Positions 16,148 to 25,262 of a stretch of 64,000 nucleotides of DNA are shown one piece after another. Source of the stretch: Pontibacillus litoralis JSM 072002 (GTDB taxonomy: Bacteria; Bacillota; Bacilli; Bacillales; BH030062). The stretch lies in contig NZ_AVPG01000007.1 of assembly GCF_000775615.1 (NCBI RefSeq), positions 1 to 64,000 of the forward strand, written 5' to 3'. Below the pieces are notes generated by a model, which ran no database searches, was not told the DNA's origin, and saw only the letters and a list, made by a program, of their open reading frames with translations. The position numbers were made by a program, and so were the translations under genes. Each line of letters opens with the position of its first letter. Within the stretch, counting starts at the first letter, position 1.

Positions 16148-17860
16148 ATGGAATTGAATACATTACAACAATTGTTGAGAAAAATAGATGGTAAGGGATA
16201 TAAAGCGTATAAAGAGTTGCAAGGGCATTACACTTACAAAGGATATGAACTACGGTTTGATTATGTGCAGGGAGACCCGTTCGCATCTCCTTCTAAATTG
16301 AGAGTTATTATACCGAATAAATCTGTATATATCATGCCTGAGTGGAAGCAGACGCAATCAAGAAAAATATACACAGAAGATTTCATCGCACGAAGCGTAT
16401 CGCAGGCTATTGCTCGGGATAAAACGTTTATTAAAGGTACAGGGAAAAGCGGTATGATTATGGTGGATACACCAGGACAAGAATTAATAGAACGTACAGC
16501 AGTAACGCTACATAAGGAAGAAATGGTACTTTGTCTTTCGATTGGATTACCTGCTAATGGTAGGAGGATCAACGGGAAAGAAGCGGAAAAGTTGCTTTTT
16601 CATGTAATACCAAATGTGTTAACTCACTCTGTTTTATCATTAAATGATCATGAAATCCAACGAACGTGCGAGCTTGCTGATCAACATGATACGATTCGAG
16701 CTAAAATGAAGGAAGAAAATTGGGTTGCATTTGTGGCTGATGGTTCTATTTTACCGAGGGAAAGTGGTATTAGCGATCGACCGTTACAACAGGCAGTACC
16801 TTTTCAAAGTCCAGAAGAGAATCGAGTATCCATCTCAATTCCTCACCAAGAACAACCAATTACTGGTATGGCGTTAAAGAAAGGGATAACACTCATTGTC
16901 GGTGGCGGATATCATGGGAAAAGTACACTATTGAAAGCAATAGAGCGCGGGGTATATCCTCATATTCGTGGAGATGGAAGAGAGTTTGTCCTTACAGATT
17001 TAAATGCTATGAAAGTGCGAGCAGAAGATGGAAGAGCGGTTACAACTGTAAACATCTCACCATTTATTAACGACTTGCCACATAAAGAAGATACGACACA
17101 ATTTTCGACAGACAATGCGAGTGGGAGTACGTCACAAGCTGCAAACGTAATGGAAGCAATAGAGGCAGGTGCTTCAACGATATTAATGGATGAAGATACG
17201 AGTGCAACGAATTTCATGATTCGTGATGAGCGGATGCAATCGTTAGTAACAAAGGAAAAAGAGCCGATTACTCCGTTTATTGATCAAGTGAAGCCAATGA
17301 AAGACGAACTTGATGTGTCGACCATTCTTGTCATGGGTGGTTCTGGTGATTATTTTGACGTAGCAGATGAAGTGATTTTACTCGATCAATATGAGCCATT
17401 CAATGTGACAAATAAGGCGAAAAAAATTGCTGCAGCGCATCCGCAGAAGAGAAGGAAAGAAGTAGTGGTTCCGTTTCATTCATTTCCTAATCGGCATTTT
17501 CAATCTTCTAGCATTCAGAGTTATAAAGGGAAGAAATCGAAGGTACAAGCAAAAGGTCTTCATCATATTGTGATCGGGCAACAGGACCTTTCACTACATT
17601 TGGTCGAGCAAATGGTTCATTCCGCACAAACGAATACGATTGCGATGGTGCTTCAATATATGGAACGAAAAGGGTTGCTTAAGAAACGGCAAAGTCTACC
17701 TGATTTACTGGATAGGTTAGAGAAGCAAATGGATGAACAGGGTATGGCTTCTTTTGCGCCTTATCCCGAGCAACATCCAGGGGAACTCGCTCGCCCGCGT
17801 CGCTTCGAAATTGCAGCTGCTTTGAATCGCTTGCGCACGGCAAATGTAACGTTACTCTAA
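16148..17860 (+). CDS. ABC-class ATPase, COG3044-like
   Basis: This 570-residue soluble ATPase is of a family predicted as ABC-class but without a known transporter partner. An N-terminal region of about 240 residues includes IKGTGKSGMIMVDTPGQE. It is followed by Walker A VGGGYHGKST at about residues 256-265, a signature-like NASGSTSQAANV near 322 and Walker B TILMDEDTSATNFM near 345. It has no membrane segments. A GGGAGAG site precedes the ATG. It stands between tRNA-Gly and queG on the same strand, about 35 bp before queG, so it may share that transcript. Function unknown; the family assignment is from motif order. Confidence 0.8.
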   Translation: MELNTLQQLLRKIDGKGYKAYKELQGHYTYKGYELRFDYVQGDPFASPSKLRVIIPNKSVYIMPEWKQTQSRKIYTEDFIARSVSQAIARDKTFIKGTGKSGMIMVDTPGQELIERTAVTLHKEEMVLCLSIGLPANGRRINGKEAEKLLFHVIPNVLTHSVLSLNDHEIQRTCELADQHDTIRAKMKEENWVAFVADGSILPRESGISDRPLQQAVPFQSPEENRVSISIPHQEQPITGMALKKGITLIVGGGYHGKSTLLKAIERGVYPHIRGDGREFVLTDLNAMKVRAEDGRAVTTVNISPFINDLPHKEDTTQFSTDNASGSTSQAANVMEAIEAGASTILMDEDTSATNFMIRDERMQSLVTKEKEPITPFIDQVKPMKDELDVSTILVMGGSGDYFDVADEVILLDQYEPFNVTNKAKKIAAAHPQKRRKEVVVPFHSFPNRHFQSSSIQSYKGKKSKVQAKGLHHIVIGQQDLSLHLVEQMVHSAQTNTIAMVLQYMERKGLLKKRQSLPDLLDRLEKQMDEQGMASFAPYPEQHPGELARPRRFEIAAALNRLRTANVTLL

Positions 17861-17894
17861 ATGACATACAGTGAGGTAGAAAGGAGGGAAGAGG

Positions 17895-19037
17895 ATGGAT
17901 ATTCAGCAATTGAAAGAAGATGTGATGCAGTACAGTAAAACGATTGGTATTGATAAGATTGGATTTACTTCTCCTGATGTGTTCACACAATTGAAAGAAC
18001 GATTACGAGTGCAACAAGCGTTAGGTTATCAATCCGGCTTCGAAAAAGGGACAATAGAAGAAAGAACAGAGCCGAAATTGCATGTGCCTGAAGCGAAATC
18101 AATTATTTCCATTGCTTTAGCTTATCCTTCCAAATTAAAAGGTGCACCACGAAGTAAAAAAGGAGAGCGGCGGGGCATTTTCTGCCGAGCATCGTGGGGC
18201 GAAGATTATCATAATGTGTTAAATGACCGTTTAAATAAACTAGCTTCTTATTTACAAGAACGCTATCCGGAATTGCGCTGGAGGTCGATGGTTGATACAG
18301 GAGAGTTATCTGACCGAGCTGTCGCAGAACGAGCAGGTATTGGTTTTGTCGGCAAACATACAAACCTTATTACGGAAGAATTTGGTTCCTATGTGTATTT
18401 AGGGGAAATGATTACGAATATTCCTTTTCCCTCTGATGAGCTTGTCGAGGATAGCTGCGGAGATTGTACGATTTGTGTTGATGCCTGTCCGACAGGTGCG
18501 CTCGTCCAAGGCAATCAATTAAATGCGCAAAAGTGTATCGCTTTCTTAACACAAACGAAAGGATTTCTACCAGATCAATATCGCAGTGTAATTGGGAATC
18601 GGCTTTACGGGTGTGATACATGTCAAACCGTCTGTCCAAAAAATAAAAAGAAAGATTTTCATCTACACCAAGAGATGGAGCCAGAACCGGAAAAGGTAAA
18701 GCCATTATTAACGCCGTTATTGTCTATATCCAATCGACAATTTAAAGAGACATATGGGCAAATGTCTGGTTCATGGCGCGGGAAAAAGCCAATTCAACGT
18801 AATGCGATTTTGGCTCTTGCTCACTTCAAAGAGGAATCAGCAGTGGATGAATTAACGCGGTTAATGTTTGAAGATCCGCGGCCTGTTATTCGAGGTACGG
18901 CAGCTTGGGCTTTAGGGAAGATTGGTGTTGCCTCATCAGAAGAAGTTATTCGTAAAGCCCGCGCAACAGAGCGCGATGAAGATGTACGTGCTGAAATGGA
19001 AAAAGGTTTAGCTTTATTAAACGAATCTTCTCATTAG
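17895..19037 (+). CDS. queG: Epoxyqueuosine reductase QueG
   Basis: This 380-residue cobalamin-dependent enzyme performs the last step of queuosine synthesis in tRNA, reducing epoxyqueuosine to queuosine. Two [4Fe-4S] ferredoxin-type clusters are seen: CGDCTICVDACPTGA near residue 189 and CDTCQTVCPKNKK near residue 240. The conserved DTGELSDRAVAERAGIGFVG segment and a C-terminal HEAT-like repeat domain (about 290-380) fit the family. An AAGGAGG site precedes the ATG. The B. subtilis homologue yhbA sits in the same gene neighbourhood. Confidence 0.93.
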   Translation: MDIQQLKEDVMQYSKTIGIDKIGFTSPDVFTQLKERLRVQQALGYQSGFEKGTIEERTEPKLHVPEAKSIISIALAYPSKLKGAPRSKKGERRGIFCRASWGEDYHNVLNDRLNKLASYLQERYPELRWRSMVDTGELSDRAVAERAGIGFVGKHTNLITEEFGSYVYLGEMITNIPFPSDELVEDSCGDCTICVDACPTGALVQGNQLNAQKCIAFLTQTKGFLPDQYRSVIGNRLYGCDTCQTVCPKNKKKDFHLHQEMEPEPEKVKPLLTPLLSISNRQFKETYGQMSGSWRGKKPIQRNAILALAHFKEESAVDELTRLMFEDPRPVIRGTAAWALGKIGVASSEEVIRKARATERDEDVRAEMEKGLALLNESSH

Positions 19038-19169
19038 GCAACTGTCTATTCATAAGTAAAACTGTAACTTCTAGTTCAATTTTAGCATAAAGGTAAGGAA
19101 TGCTTTCTTATTTCATGTGAAGCATGTACAATAATGTAAAATCTTATTTGTAAAGGGATGAGGATATAT

Positions 19170-19694
19170 ATGCGTGCCTTTTTATACTATAGTGAAATGG
19201 AATCTCCAGTAGGTCCTTTAACGTTAGTTGCTTCGGAGAAAGGATTATGTCGGATTGATTATGGAACGTTGCAAGATGTCGATACCAAGCTTAGGAATTG
19301 GGCTCGTAAGTACTTCTTGCGAGTGGAGTGGATCAATGATGATATGCCTTTCCAAACAGCTAAAGAGCAGCTCAAGGAGTATTTCGCTAAAGAAAGGATC
19401 GCATTTAACTTAGAATACGATTTGTATGGTACACCCTTTCAACAAAAAGTGTGGCAATCTTTAACGCATATTCCTTTAGGGGAAACACGCTCTTACAAAG
19501 ATATTGCCATAAGCATACAAGCTCCTAAGGCAATTCGAGCTGTCGGAGGTGCCATTAATAAAAATCCCCTTTCCATTATTTATCCGTGCCATCGAGTGAT
19601 TGGGAGCAACGGTGCTCTAGTTGGATATGCAGGCGGACTAGATAAAAAAGAACATTTATTAAATCATGAACAAGCAAAAGCTGTCTCTTTATAA
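19170..19694 (+). CDS. ogt: Methylated-DNA--protein-cysteine methyltransferase
   Basis: This 174-residue suicide DNA repair protein removes O6-methylguanine lesions. The acceptor Cys lies in IYPCHRVIGSNGALVGYAGG near residue 141, and the helix-turn-helix segment GETRSYKDIAISIQAPKAIR is present. The ATG at 19170 is chosen because GAGG lies 6 nt before it; an in-frame ATG at 19158 abuts an AAAGGG. It lies between queG and the amidase gene, where B. subtilis has no ogt as I recall. Confidence 0.92.
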   Translation: MRAFLYYSEMESPVGPLTLVASEKGLCRIDYGTLQDVDTKLRNWARKYFLRVEWINDDMPFQTAKEQLKEYFAKERIAFNLEYDLYGTPFQQKVWQSLTHIPLGETRSYKDIAISIQAPKAIRAVGGAINKNPLSIIYPCHRVIGSNGALVGYAGGLDKKEHLLNHEQAKAVSL

Positions 19695-19761
19695 AAGGGG
19701 TAGCTTTTTTTACTATCTTTTCTTGGTTGGACATATGGATAGAATAAAAGGGGGAGTGTGT

Positions 19762-20640
19762 GTGAATGCTCGCGTGCTTTTAAGACAATTTTGGTTGAGA
19801 AGGCTTGAGGAGAAAAAGGGCTGGAAACGTGATTGGTCGTGGATACATCGTAAAGTAGCATTGTTGGAAGAACGAGGAGCTAAAGTGGTGCGAATAAGTG
19901 TAGATGGAATACCTGATCGAATTATTACGTTATCTAGCAATCATCAACAAGTGGAGTATCTTTTACGTGCTTCGTTCTTTATGAACCAAGCGGGGCATTT
20001 TTATATAGAAGAGGGGGTGAAACGGCACCTAGCTGTACTAAATAAGAATAACATTGTAGAAGATTATGAAATACCACTAGATAAGGCAAAAGTAGCTAAG
20101 CAACTAGTGCAGTTTGATCATCATGATGAGGAGCAGGAAGAAAGAGAACATTTACGGTTTGAGTACAATCGTCATCAAGCTGTGCAGTATGCGAATCGTT
20201 GGTGGAATAGTTACAATCCCGATTACCGCCATTTTACGGATGATTGTACAAATTATATTTCCCAATGCTTACGTGCAGGGGGTGCTCCTATGTGGGGGAG
20301 CCCTAATCGTAGCAAGGGATGGTGGTATAATCATCGGACGTGGAGCTTTAGCTGGGCAGTGGCCAATTCATTGCGCTGGTATTTAAGTGGTTCGACGCAA
20401 GGATTACAGGCAACAGAAGTATCAGAGGCGAGAGCGTTAATGCCAGGAGATGTGATATGTTACGATTTTGAAGGGGATGGCGTATGGAACCATAATACAA
20501 TGGTCGTCGCTAAGGATGGTCTTGGGGAGCCATTAGTAAATGCACATACGTCCAATAGTTATCACCGGTATTGGACGTATGAGGATTCCACTGCCTATAC
20601 GCCAAATATTCAGTATAAATTTTTTCAAATAGGAAATTAA
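19762..20640 (+). CDS. Amidase-domain protein, YhbB-like
   Basis: This protein of about 292 residues has a C-terminal putative amidase domain. The conserved run YNRHQAVQYANRWW, then DDCTNYISQCLRAGGAPMW with its likely catalytic Cys, then a late HNTMVV His segment, match the Amidase_6 type also found in B. subtilis YhbB. The N-terminal region is basic, without a signal peptide. I chose the GTG at 19762, which has GGGGGAG upstream and avoids overlap with ogt. An ATG at 19666 within ogt is in the same frame and cannot be excluded. The substrate is unknown; cell wall peptides are likely for the fold. Confidence 0.75.
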   Translation: MNARVLLRQFWLRRLEEKKGWKRDWSWIHRKVALLEERGAKVVRISVDGIPDRIITLSSNHQQVEYLLRASFFMNQAGHFYIEEGVKRHLAVLNKNNIVEDYEIPLDKAKVAKQLVQFDHHDEEQEEREHLRFEYNRHQAVQYANRWWNSYNPDYRHFTDDCTNYISQCLRAGGAPMWGSPNRSKGWWYNHRTWSFSWAVANSLRWYLSGSTQGLQATEVSEARALMPGDVICYDFEGDGVWNHNTMVVAKDGLGEPLVNAHTSNSYHRYWTYEDSTAYTPNIQYKFFQIGN

Positions 20641-20691
20641 ATTTGTGGTATAATACAAGGCATTGTGAATAAGAAATACGAGGTGAACGAA

Positions 20692-21165
20692 ATGGCACTC
20701 CATGTGGTGTTATATCAACCAGAAATACCAGCTAATACAGGGAATATCGCGAGAACGTGTTTAGCGACGAATACGGTTTTACACTTAATTCGGCCGTTAG
20801 GATTTTCGACAGAAGACAAAATGTTACGCCGAGCAGGGCTAGATTATTGGCACGATGTAGATATTCGTTATTATGATTCTATAGAAGAATTGTATGAGGC
20901 ATTTCCTGAAGGCAGTTTCTATTATATTGAGAATTTCGGGACAGGATATTGGACCGATTTCGATTATAGTAATCCGGATGAAGAACTGTTCTTCGTCTTT
21001 GGTCGAGAAACGGACGGGATTCCGAAGTCATTGCTAGAAGGGAAAGAAGATCGTTGCTTACGTATTCATATGACAGACAAAGTACGTTCATTGAACTTAT
21101 CGAATACAGCAGCTATCCTAATTTATGAAGTGTTGCGCCAACAAGGATTCCCTAATTTGTCATAG
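20692..21165 (+). CDS. trmL: tRNA (cytidine(34)-2'-O)-methyltransferase TrmL
   Basis: This 157-residue SPOUT methyltransferase modifies the wobble base of tRNA-Leu. It has the typical short form: the VLYQPEIPANTGNIARTC start, the FGRETDGIP motif and the knot end RSLNLSNTAAILIYEVLRQ. The ATG at 20692 follows a GAGGTG site; a TTG 27 bp upstream lacks one. It corresponds to B. subtilis CspR and ends at a strong hairpin. Confidence 0.94.
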   Translation: MALHVVLYQPEIPANTGNIARTCLATNTVLHLIRPLGFSTEDKMLRRAGLDYWHDVDIRYYDSIEELYEAFPEGSFYYIENFGTGYWTDFDYSNPDEELFFVFGRETDGIPKSLLEGKEDRCLRIHMTDKVRSLNLSNTAAILIYEVLRQQGFPNLS

Positions 21166-21166
21166 G

Positions 21167-21197
21167 AGAAGATCAGCCTTTATGGAGCTGATCTTCT
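21167..21197. terminator. Bidirectional terminator between trmL and a small membrane gene
   Basis: Perfect 11-bp arms AGAAGATCAGC and GCTGATCTTCT lie directly between the trmL stop and the stop of the converging small gene. Confidence 0.8.
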
Positions 21198-21408
21198 ATT
21201 TGTGGTGCTTAGAGAAAAACGAGTATGATTCAAGCCAGGATTGATTTCGCTGATGCTTTACAATATCGTTTATTACCCAAATGCTATACGTTAGGCCGAG
21301 AATAAGGTGAATTATGCCTCCTGCACGATTCGTAACATACATATATCCATAATAAATCAGCAAAATGGTAAGAAGCAACTTGATCATAAAGGCGTGAATA
21401 TTCTTCAT
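21196..21408 (-). CDS. Small two-helix membrane protein, unknown
   Basis: This 70-residue protein has two hydrophobic segments (about residues 9-24 and 31-48) and a charged, aromatic tail. A near-perfect AAGGGGAGG site lies 7 nt before the ATG, and the gene ends at a shared terminator, so it is very likely expressed. I do not recognise the family. Confidence 0.65.
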   Translation of the reverse strand: MKNIHAFMIKLLLTILLIYYGYMYVTNRAGGIIHLILGLTYSIWVINDIVKHQRNQSWLESYSFFSKHHK

Positions 21409-21430
21409 TAGTACCTCCCCTTAATAAAAA

Positions 21431-21460
21431 AAGCAAGCATGATTTACTCAATGCTCGCTT
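21431..21460 (-). terminator. Terminator after the 25-residue peptide gene
   Basis: Arms AAGCAAGCAT and ATGCTCGCTT (one mismatch) are followed on the minus strand by a seven-base T-run. Confidence 0.75.
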
Positions 21461-21467
21461 TTCATCC

Positions 21468-21545
21468 TCATTTTGATTCATATCCTGATGTGTAAATAGA
21501 AACTAAAAATGTAATACATACGCCAAGGATAAGTGCTAGCTTCAT
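21468..21545 (-). CDS. 25-residue membrane peptide
   Basis: The frame encodes MKLALILGVCITFLVSIYTS plus five residues, a single hydrophobic helix. It has an AAGGGGG site at good distance from its ATG and its own terminator just after the stop. This arrangement supports a real small gene. The family is unknown; it could be a small membrane peptide or toxin-like peptide. Confidence 0.5.
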   Translation of the reverse strand: MKLALILGVCITFLVSIYTSGYESK

Positions 21546-21696
21546 GATTCTACCCCCTTATGTAACGTGCTTAGCTTGTGTTCATCCATCTCTTATTATA
21601 ACCAATTGTACAAAGTCTGTGAAATGTTTTCCACACTTCTTTGTAAAAATGTTAGCGTTTCCTTACAATTGTTTTAGCTTGTACAAGAAAAAATAA

Positions 21697-21742
21697 TTGA
21701 CAACAAACCTTACAAAACGATAATATAATTAAGTTAACTTAA
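21697..21742 (+). promoter_or_regulatory. SMR-marR promoter with palindromic operator
   Basis: TTGACA (21697-21702), an 18-bp spacer and TAATAT (21721-21726) form a sigma-A promoter. The perfect palindrome TTAAGTTAACTTAA (21729-21742) begins just after the -10. It is a likely binding site for the MarR-type regulator encoded by the second gene of this transcript. Confidence 0.7.
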
Positions 21743-21770
21743 CTAAATTAATTTGGGAGGTGCATGAGTT

Positions 21771-22100
21771 ATGGGATATGTGCTTTTGTTTGCTGCTATT
21801 ATAAGTGAAGTGATTGGAAGTTCTATGCTGAAGTTATCTACGTTAGAAGGGATTCCGAAGTTTTGGGGGAATGTTGGGGTTGTCGCAGGGTTTATGGTTG
21901 CTTTATATTTTCTACAACATACCCTTCATTATTTACCACTTAATACTGCATATGCTATTTGGTCTGGTATTGGTACGGCGTTAACTGTTGGAGTCGGGGT
22001 GTACTTCTTTAAAGAAAGTATTAATGGTACGATGATTATAGGAATTGTGTTCATTATCGTCGGTGTCATTGTGCTTAATGTAGGTAAAGTGGCACACTAA
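21771..22100 (+). CDS. SMR family multidrug efflux protein
   Basis: This 109-residue four-helix proton antiporter exports cationic drugs or guanidinium-type compounds as a dimer. The essential Glu13 lies in AAIISEVIGSSMLKLS, and the conserved PLNTAYAIWSGIGTA is in helix 3, as in QacC/EbrA-type pumps. A GGGAGG site precedes the ATG. It is followed 21 bp later by a MarR-type regulator, which suggests autoregulated drug resistance. Confidence 0.92.
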   Translation: MGYVLLFAAIISEVIGSSMLKLSTLEGIPKFWGNVGVVAGFMVALYFLQHTLHYLPLNTAYAIWSGIGTALTVGVGVYFFKESINGTMIIGIVFIIVGVIVLNVGKVAH

Positions 22101-22121
22101 TTATAATATGGGAGAGTTGAT

Positions 22122-22556
22122 ATGTGTTCTAACGACAATGTGATTGAATTGTATCAACGATTTGAACAAATATGGGGCAAGCTTTCAGATGTAGAAGATC
22201 GATTTAAAGCATACCAACTTACTTCATCATTAGAAGTTCTATTAACTTTAATCATTCGCTTAGACAAGCCAACCGTTACACAGTTAGCGGAACAAATGAA
22301 TGTATCGAAAAGCGCGATAAGTCAAATGATTACAAAACTAGAGGATGCACATTATGTTCAGAAATCGGTTGACCCAAATGATAAACGGGTCCATCGAATG
22401 GAACTTGCTCGTAAAGGAAAAAAATATGCACATGATTTAAATCTTTATGAACAATACGTGTACCAACTTTTTAAGAAAAGCTTAGATGATGAGGAAGTGG
22501 TACAAATGAAAGGTTTATTTGAGAAAATACTCCAAACCATACAAGAGCAGAACTAG
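22122..22556 (+). CDS. MarR family transcriptional regulator
   Basis: This 144-residue winged helix-turn-helix regulator has recognition segment VTQLAEQMNVSKSAISQMIT and wing DPNDKRVHRMELA. It has a GGGAGAG site before the ATG and lies 21 bp behind the SMR pump gene. It most likely represses its own operon through the palindrome at 21729-21742. The ligand is unknown. The terminator hairpin begins within its last codons. Confidence 0.9.
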   Translation: MCSNDNVIELYQRFEQIWGKLSDVEDRFKAYQLTSSLEVLLTLIIRLDKPTVTQLAEQMNVSKSAISQMITKLEDAHYVQKSVDPNDKRVHRMELARKGKKYAHDLNLYEQYVYQLFKKSLDDEEVVQMKGLFEKILQTIQEQN

Positions 22557-22590
22557 GCCTAAGTTGTTTCTGCTTTTGTATGGTTCTTTT
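22537..22590 (+). terminator. Terminator of the SMR-marR operon
   Basis: CCATACAAGAGCAGAA pairs with TTCTGCTTTTGTATGG, with one mismatch, and is followed by TTCTTTTC. The left arm overlaps the last codons of marR. Confidence 0.75.
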
Positions 22591-22694
22591 CGTTGCATGT
22601 ATTGTCTACTATCGTTCATTCATTATTCTGTAAGCTCACACATAGACTGTACTAATTCAGCTATTTGCTAACTTAGACAGGGGAGGTACAGTGT

Positions 22695-24590
22695 GTGGAT
22701 ATTTTAAAGAAGATACAAAATGTACGAGAAGAAGAAGAGAAGTTAAAGTGGGAAGGTACTTTTGCTGAGTATTTAGAAATGGTGAAGGAACGCCCGTATC
22801 TTGCACAATCAGCTCACTCCCGTGTATACAATATGATTAAACACGGCGGCATTGAAGAGGAGAATGGGCATTTTCACTATAAGTTTTTTGACAATGAAAT
22901 ATTTGGTTTAGAAGAGGCGATGGAGCGTTTAGTTGAAGAGTATTTTCATCCAGCTGCGAAACGATTAGATGTAAGGAAAAGGATTCTGTTATTAATGGGG
23001 CCAGTAAGTGGAGGAAAATCAACCATTGTAACACTGTTAAAAAGAGGGATGGAACGTTTTTCTCATACTGATGAAGGTGCAGTGTACGCAATTAAAGGAT
23101 GCCCGATGCATGAAGACCCCTTACATTTAATTCCACAGCATTTGCGCGAAGACTTTGCTGAAGAATATGGCATACGTGTAGAAGGGAATCTCTCTCCACT
23201 TAATGTCATGCGCGTAGAAAATGAGTATGGCGGTCGGATTGAGGATGTAAGAGTAGAGCGTATCTTCTTCTCAGAGGATAAAAGAGTAGGCGTCGGAACG
23301 TTTAGTCCGTCAGATCCTAAATCGCAAGACATCGCTGATTTAACTGGGTCCATTGATTTCTCTACAATAGCCCAGTACGGATCGGAGTCAGATCCACGAG
23401 CGTATCGTTTTGATGGAGAATTGAACAAAGCGAATCGAGGCATTATGGAATTTCAAGAAATGCTAAAGTGTGACGAGAAGTTTCTATGGCATTTGCTATC
23501 GTTAACACAGGAAGGGAATTTTAAAGCGGGGAGATTTGCGTTAATAAGCGCGGATGAGCTAATTGTCGCCCATACAAATGAATCAGAATATCGCTCCTTT
23601 ATATCCAATAAGAAAAACGAGGCACTCCATTCGCGGATGATTGTCATGTCTGTTCCGTATAACTTGAAAGTAACGCAAGAAGAGCGTATTTACGAGAAAA
23701 TGATAGGACAAAGTGATATCAAGAATGTGCATATAGCGCCACACACATTGAAAGTAGCTGCTATGTTCACGATTTTAACGAGATTAAAGGAGTCAGGGAA
23801 CGGAAGCGTAGATTTACTGAAGAAAATGCGATTGTATGATGGGGAAACGGTAGAGGGATTTAGTGACGTTGATATTGAAGAACTGAAGAATGAGCACCAT
23901 GACGAGGGAATGACGGGTATTGATCCACGTTACGTTATAAACCGCATTTCCTCCACTATTATTAAGAAGGAAATGACATCAATTAACGCGCTTGATGTGT
24001 TGCGGTCGTTGAAGGATGGATTAACATCACATGCTTCTATTTCTAAAGAGGATAGAGAACGGTATTTGAATTTCATCTCTACTGCCCGTAAAGAATATGA
24101 TGAAATTGCAAAGAAAGAAGTGCAGAAGGCGTTCGTTTATTCGTATGAAGAGTCTGCCAAAACGTTAATGGACAATTATTTAGACAACGTCGAGGCATAC
24201 TGTAATAAAACGAAATTACGCGATCCGTTGACAGGAGAAGAACTCAATCCTGATGAGAAGTTAATGCGTTCCATTGAAGAACAAATTGGCATTTCCGAAA
24301 ACGCAAAGAAAGCCTTCAGAGAAGAGATTCTTATTCGCATTTCTGCCTATGCCCGAAAAGGTCGCAAATTTGAATATGCATCCCATGAGCGGTTACGAGA
24401 GGCGATTCAGAAGAAACTTTTCTCTGACCTTAAAGATGTAGTGAAGATTACGACATCGACGAAGACACCAGATGAACAGCAACTGAAGAAAATAAATGAA
24501 GTGATTGCCACGTTAATTGATGAGTATGGGTACAATTCTAGCTCGGCAAATGAATTACTGCGTTACGTTGGAAGTTTGCTAAATCGCTAA
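22695..24590 (+). CDS. prkA: PrkA-family serine protein kinase / AAA protein
   Basis: This 631-residue PrkA has the usual length and layout: an N-terminal AAA-like domain with Walker A GPVSGGKST at about residues 102-110, and a C-terminal kinase-like domain. PrkA is known in Bacillus as a sporulation-linked protein with ATPase, protease or kinase activity depending on the report. It starts at GTG 22695 after a GGGGAGG site. In B. subtilis it is followed directly by yhbH; here yhbH lies about 21 kb away. Confidence 0.94.
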   Translation: MDILKKIQNVREEEEKLKWEGTFAEYLEMVKERPYLAQSAHSRVYNMIKHGGIEEENGHFHYKFFDNEIFGLEEAMERLVEEYFHPAAKRLDVRKRILLLMGPVSGGKSTIVTLLKRGMERFSHTDEGAVYAIKGCPMHEDPLHLIPQHLREDFAEEYGIRVEGNLSPLNVMRVENEYGGRIEDVRVERIFFSEDKRVGVGTFSPSDPKSQDIADLTGSIDFSTIAQYGSESDPRAYRFDGELNKANRGIMEFQEMLKCDEKFLWHLLSLTQEGNFKAGRFALISADELIVAHTNESEYRSFISNKKNEALHSRMIVMSVPYNLKVTQEERIYEKMIGQSDIKNVHIAPHTLKVAAMFTILTRLKESGNGSVDLLKKMRLYDGETVEGFSDVDIEELKNEHHDEGMTGIDPRYVINRISSTIIKKEMTSINALDVLRSLKDGLTSHASISKEDRERYLNFISTARKEYDEIAKKEVQKAFVYSYEESAKTLMDNYLDNVEAYCNKTKLRDPLTGEELNPDEKLMRSIEEQIGISENAKKAFREEILIRISAYARKGRKFEYASHERLREAIQKKLFSDLKDVVKITTSTKTPDEQQLKKINEVIATLIDEYGYNSSSANELLRYVGSLLNR

Positions 24591-24648
24591 TCCTTTAGGA
24601 AGACTGAAAAAATTCATTTTTTAAATAGAATGAATGAATTTCATAATT

Positions 24649-24675
24649 ATAAGCCCTTGCGTGCCAAGGGCTTAT
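24649..24675 (+). terminator. Terminator after prkA
   Basis: Perfect 11-bp arms ATAAGCCCTTG and CAAGGGCTTAT lie about 60 bp after the prkA stop. The following T-tract is poor. Confidence 0.65.
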
Positions 24676-24679
24676 AAAC

Positions 24680-25037
24680 ATAAAAAAGGAAGTACCTCCC
24701 CAAATCCTGTATAATGGTAGTTGTCCAAAACATCCCACAAGGCTGGGGGAATACTTCATTATATGACATGGAACCTACCCCAAAATATGAGGCAATAAAA
24801 TATATCACAAAGTAACGAAGAAATCATGACTAGGTGCATCAGAAGACGGGAAACGTGCCAAAGTTCATTTTGGCATAGTTACCCTTATTTACAATGCTTA
24901 AAAATTAGCTGCAAATCGTATTAGTGCACAATTAAATCAGCAACAAGTTGCAGGATTTCTGTTTTTTAAAAGAGCAATTATGAATTTGACTTTACAAATT
25001 ACCTCCTCAGGTAACTTTAATAAGGAATTCTTTTAAA
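24680..25037 (+). pseudogene. Probable decayed transposase
   Basis: The stretch has interrupted frames that read like a degraded transposase. Near 24770 an EPTPKYEAIKYITK segment stops quickly. From about 24842 a frame reads GKRAKVHFGIVTLIYNA, then a stop, then about 45 open codons ending FNKEFF at 25037. At least three stops interrupt it. I cannot assign the family with confidence, and no terminal repeats are clear. It marks the left side of a decayed region. Confidence 0.3.
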
Positions 25038-25262
25038 GAAGAAAGGTGGGATGGGCGTTTGGTTAGTTTTCAGCATTAGCAATTATATTAACTGCATTTT
25101 TTTCACCTAAAACAAAAAGGAAAGATTCTCAACCTCAGGCCTCTCTACCTATCTTAAGTACTGTATCCTTTCTGTTTTTTTATTGAGGTTACACTCATGC
25201 CCATCGCACATACTCAATTAGGCTGGACTAAAAAAATCACCTGCATAGGAGGTTTTATATAA

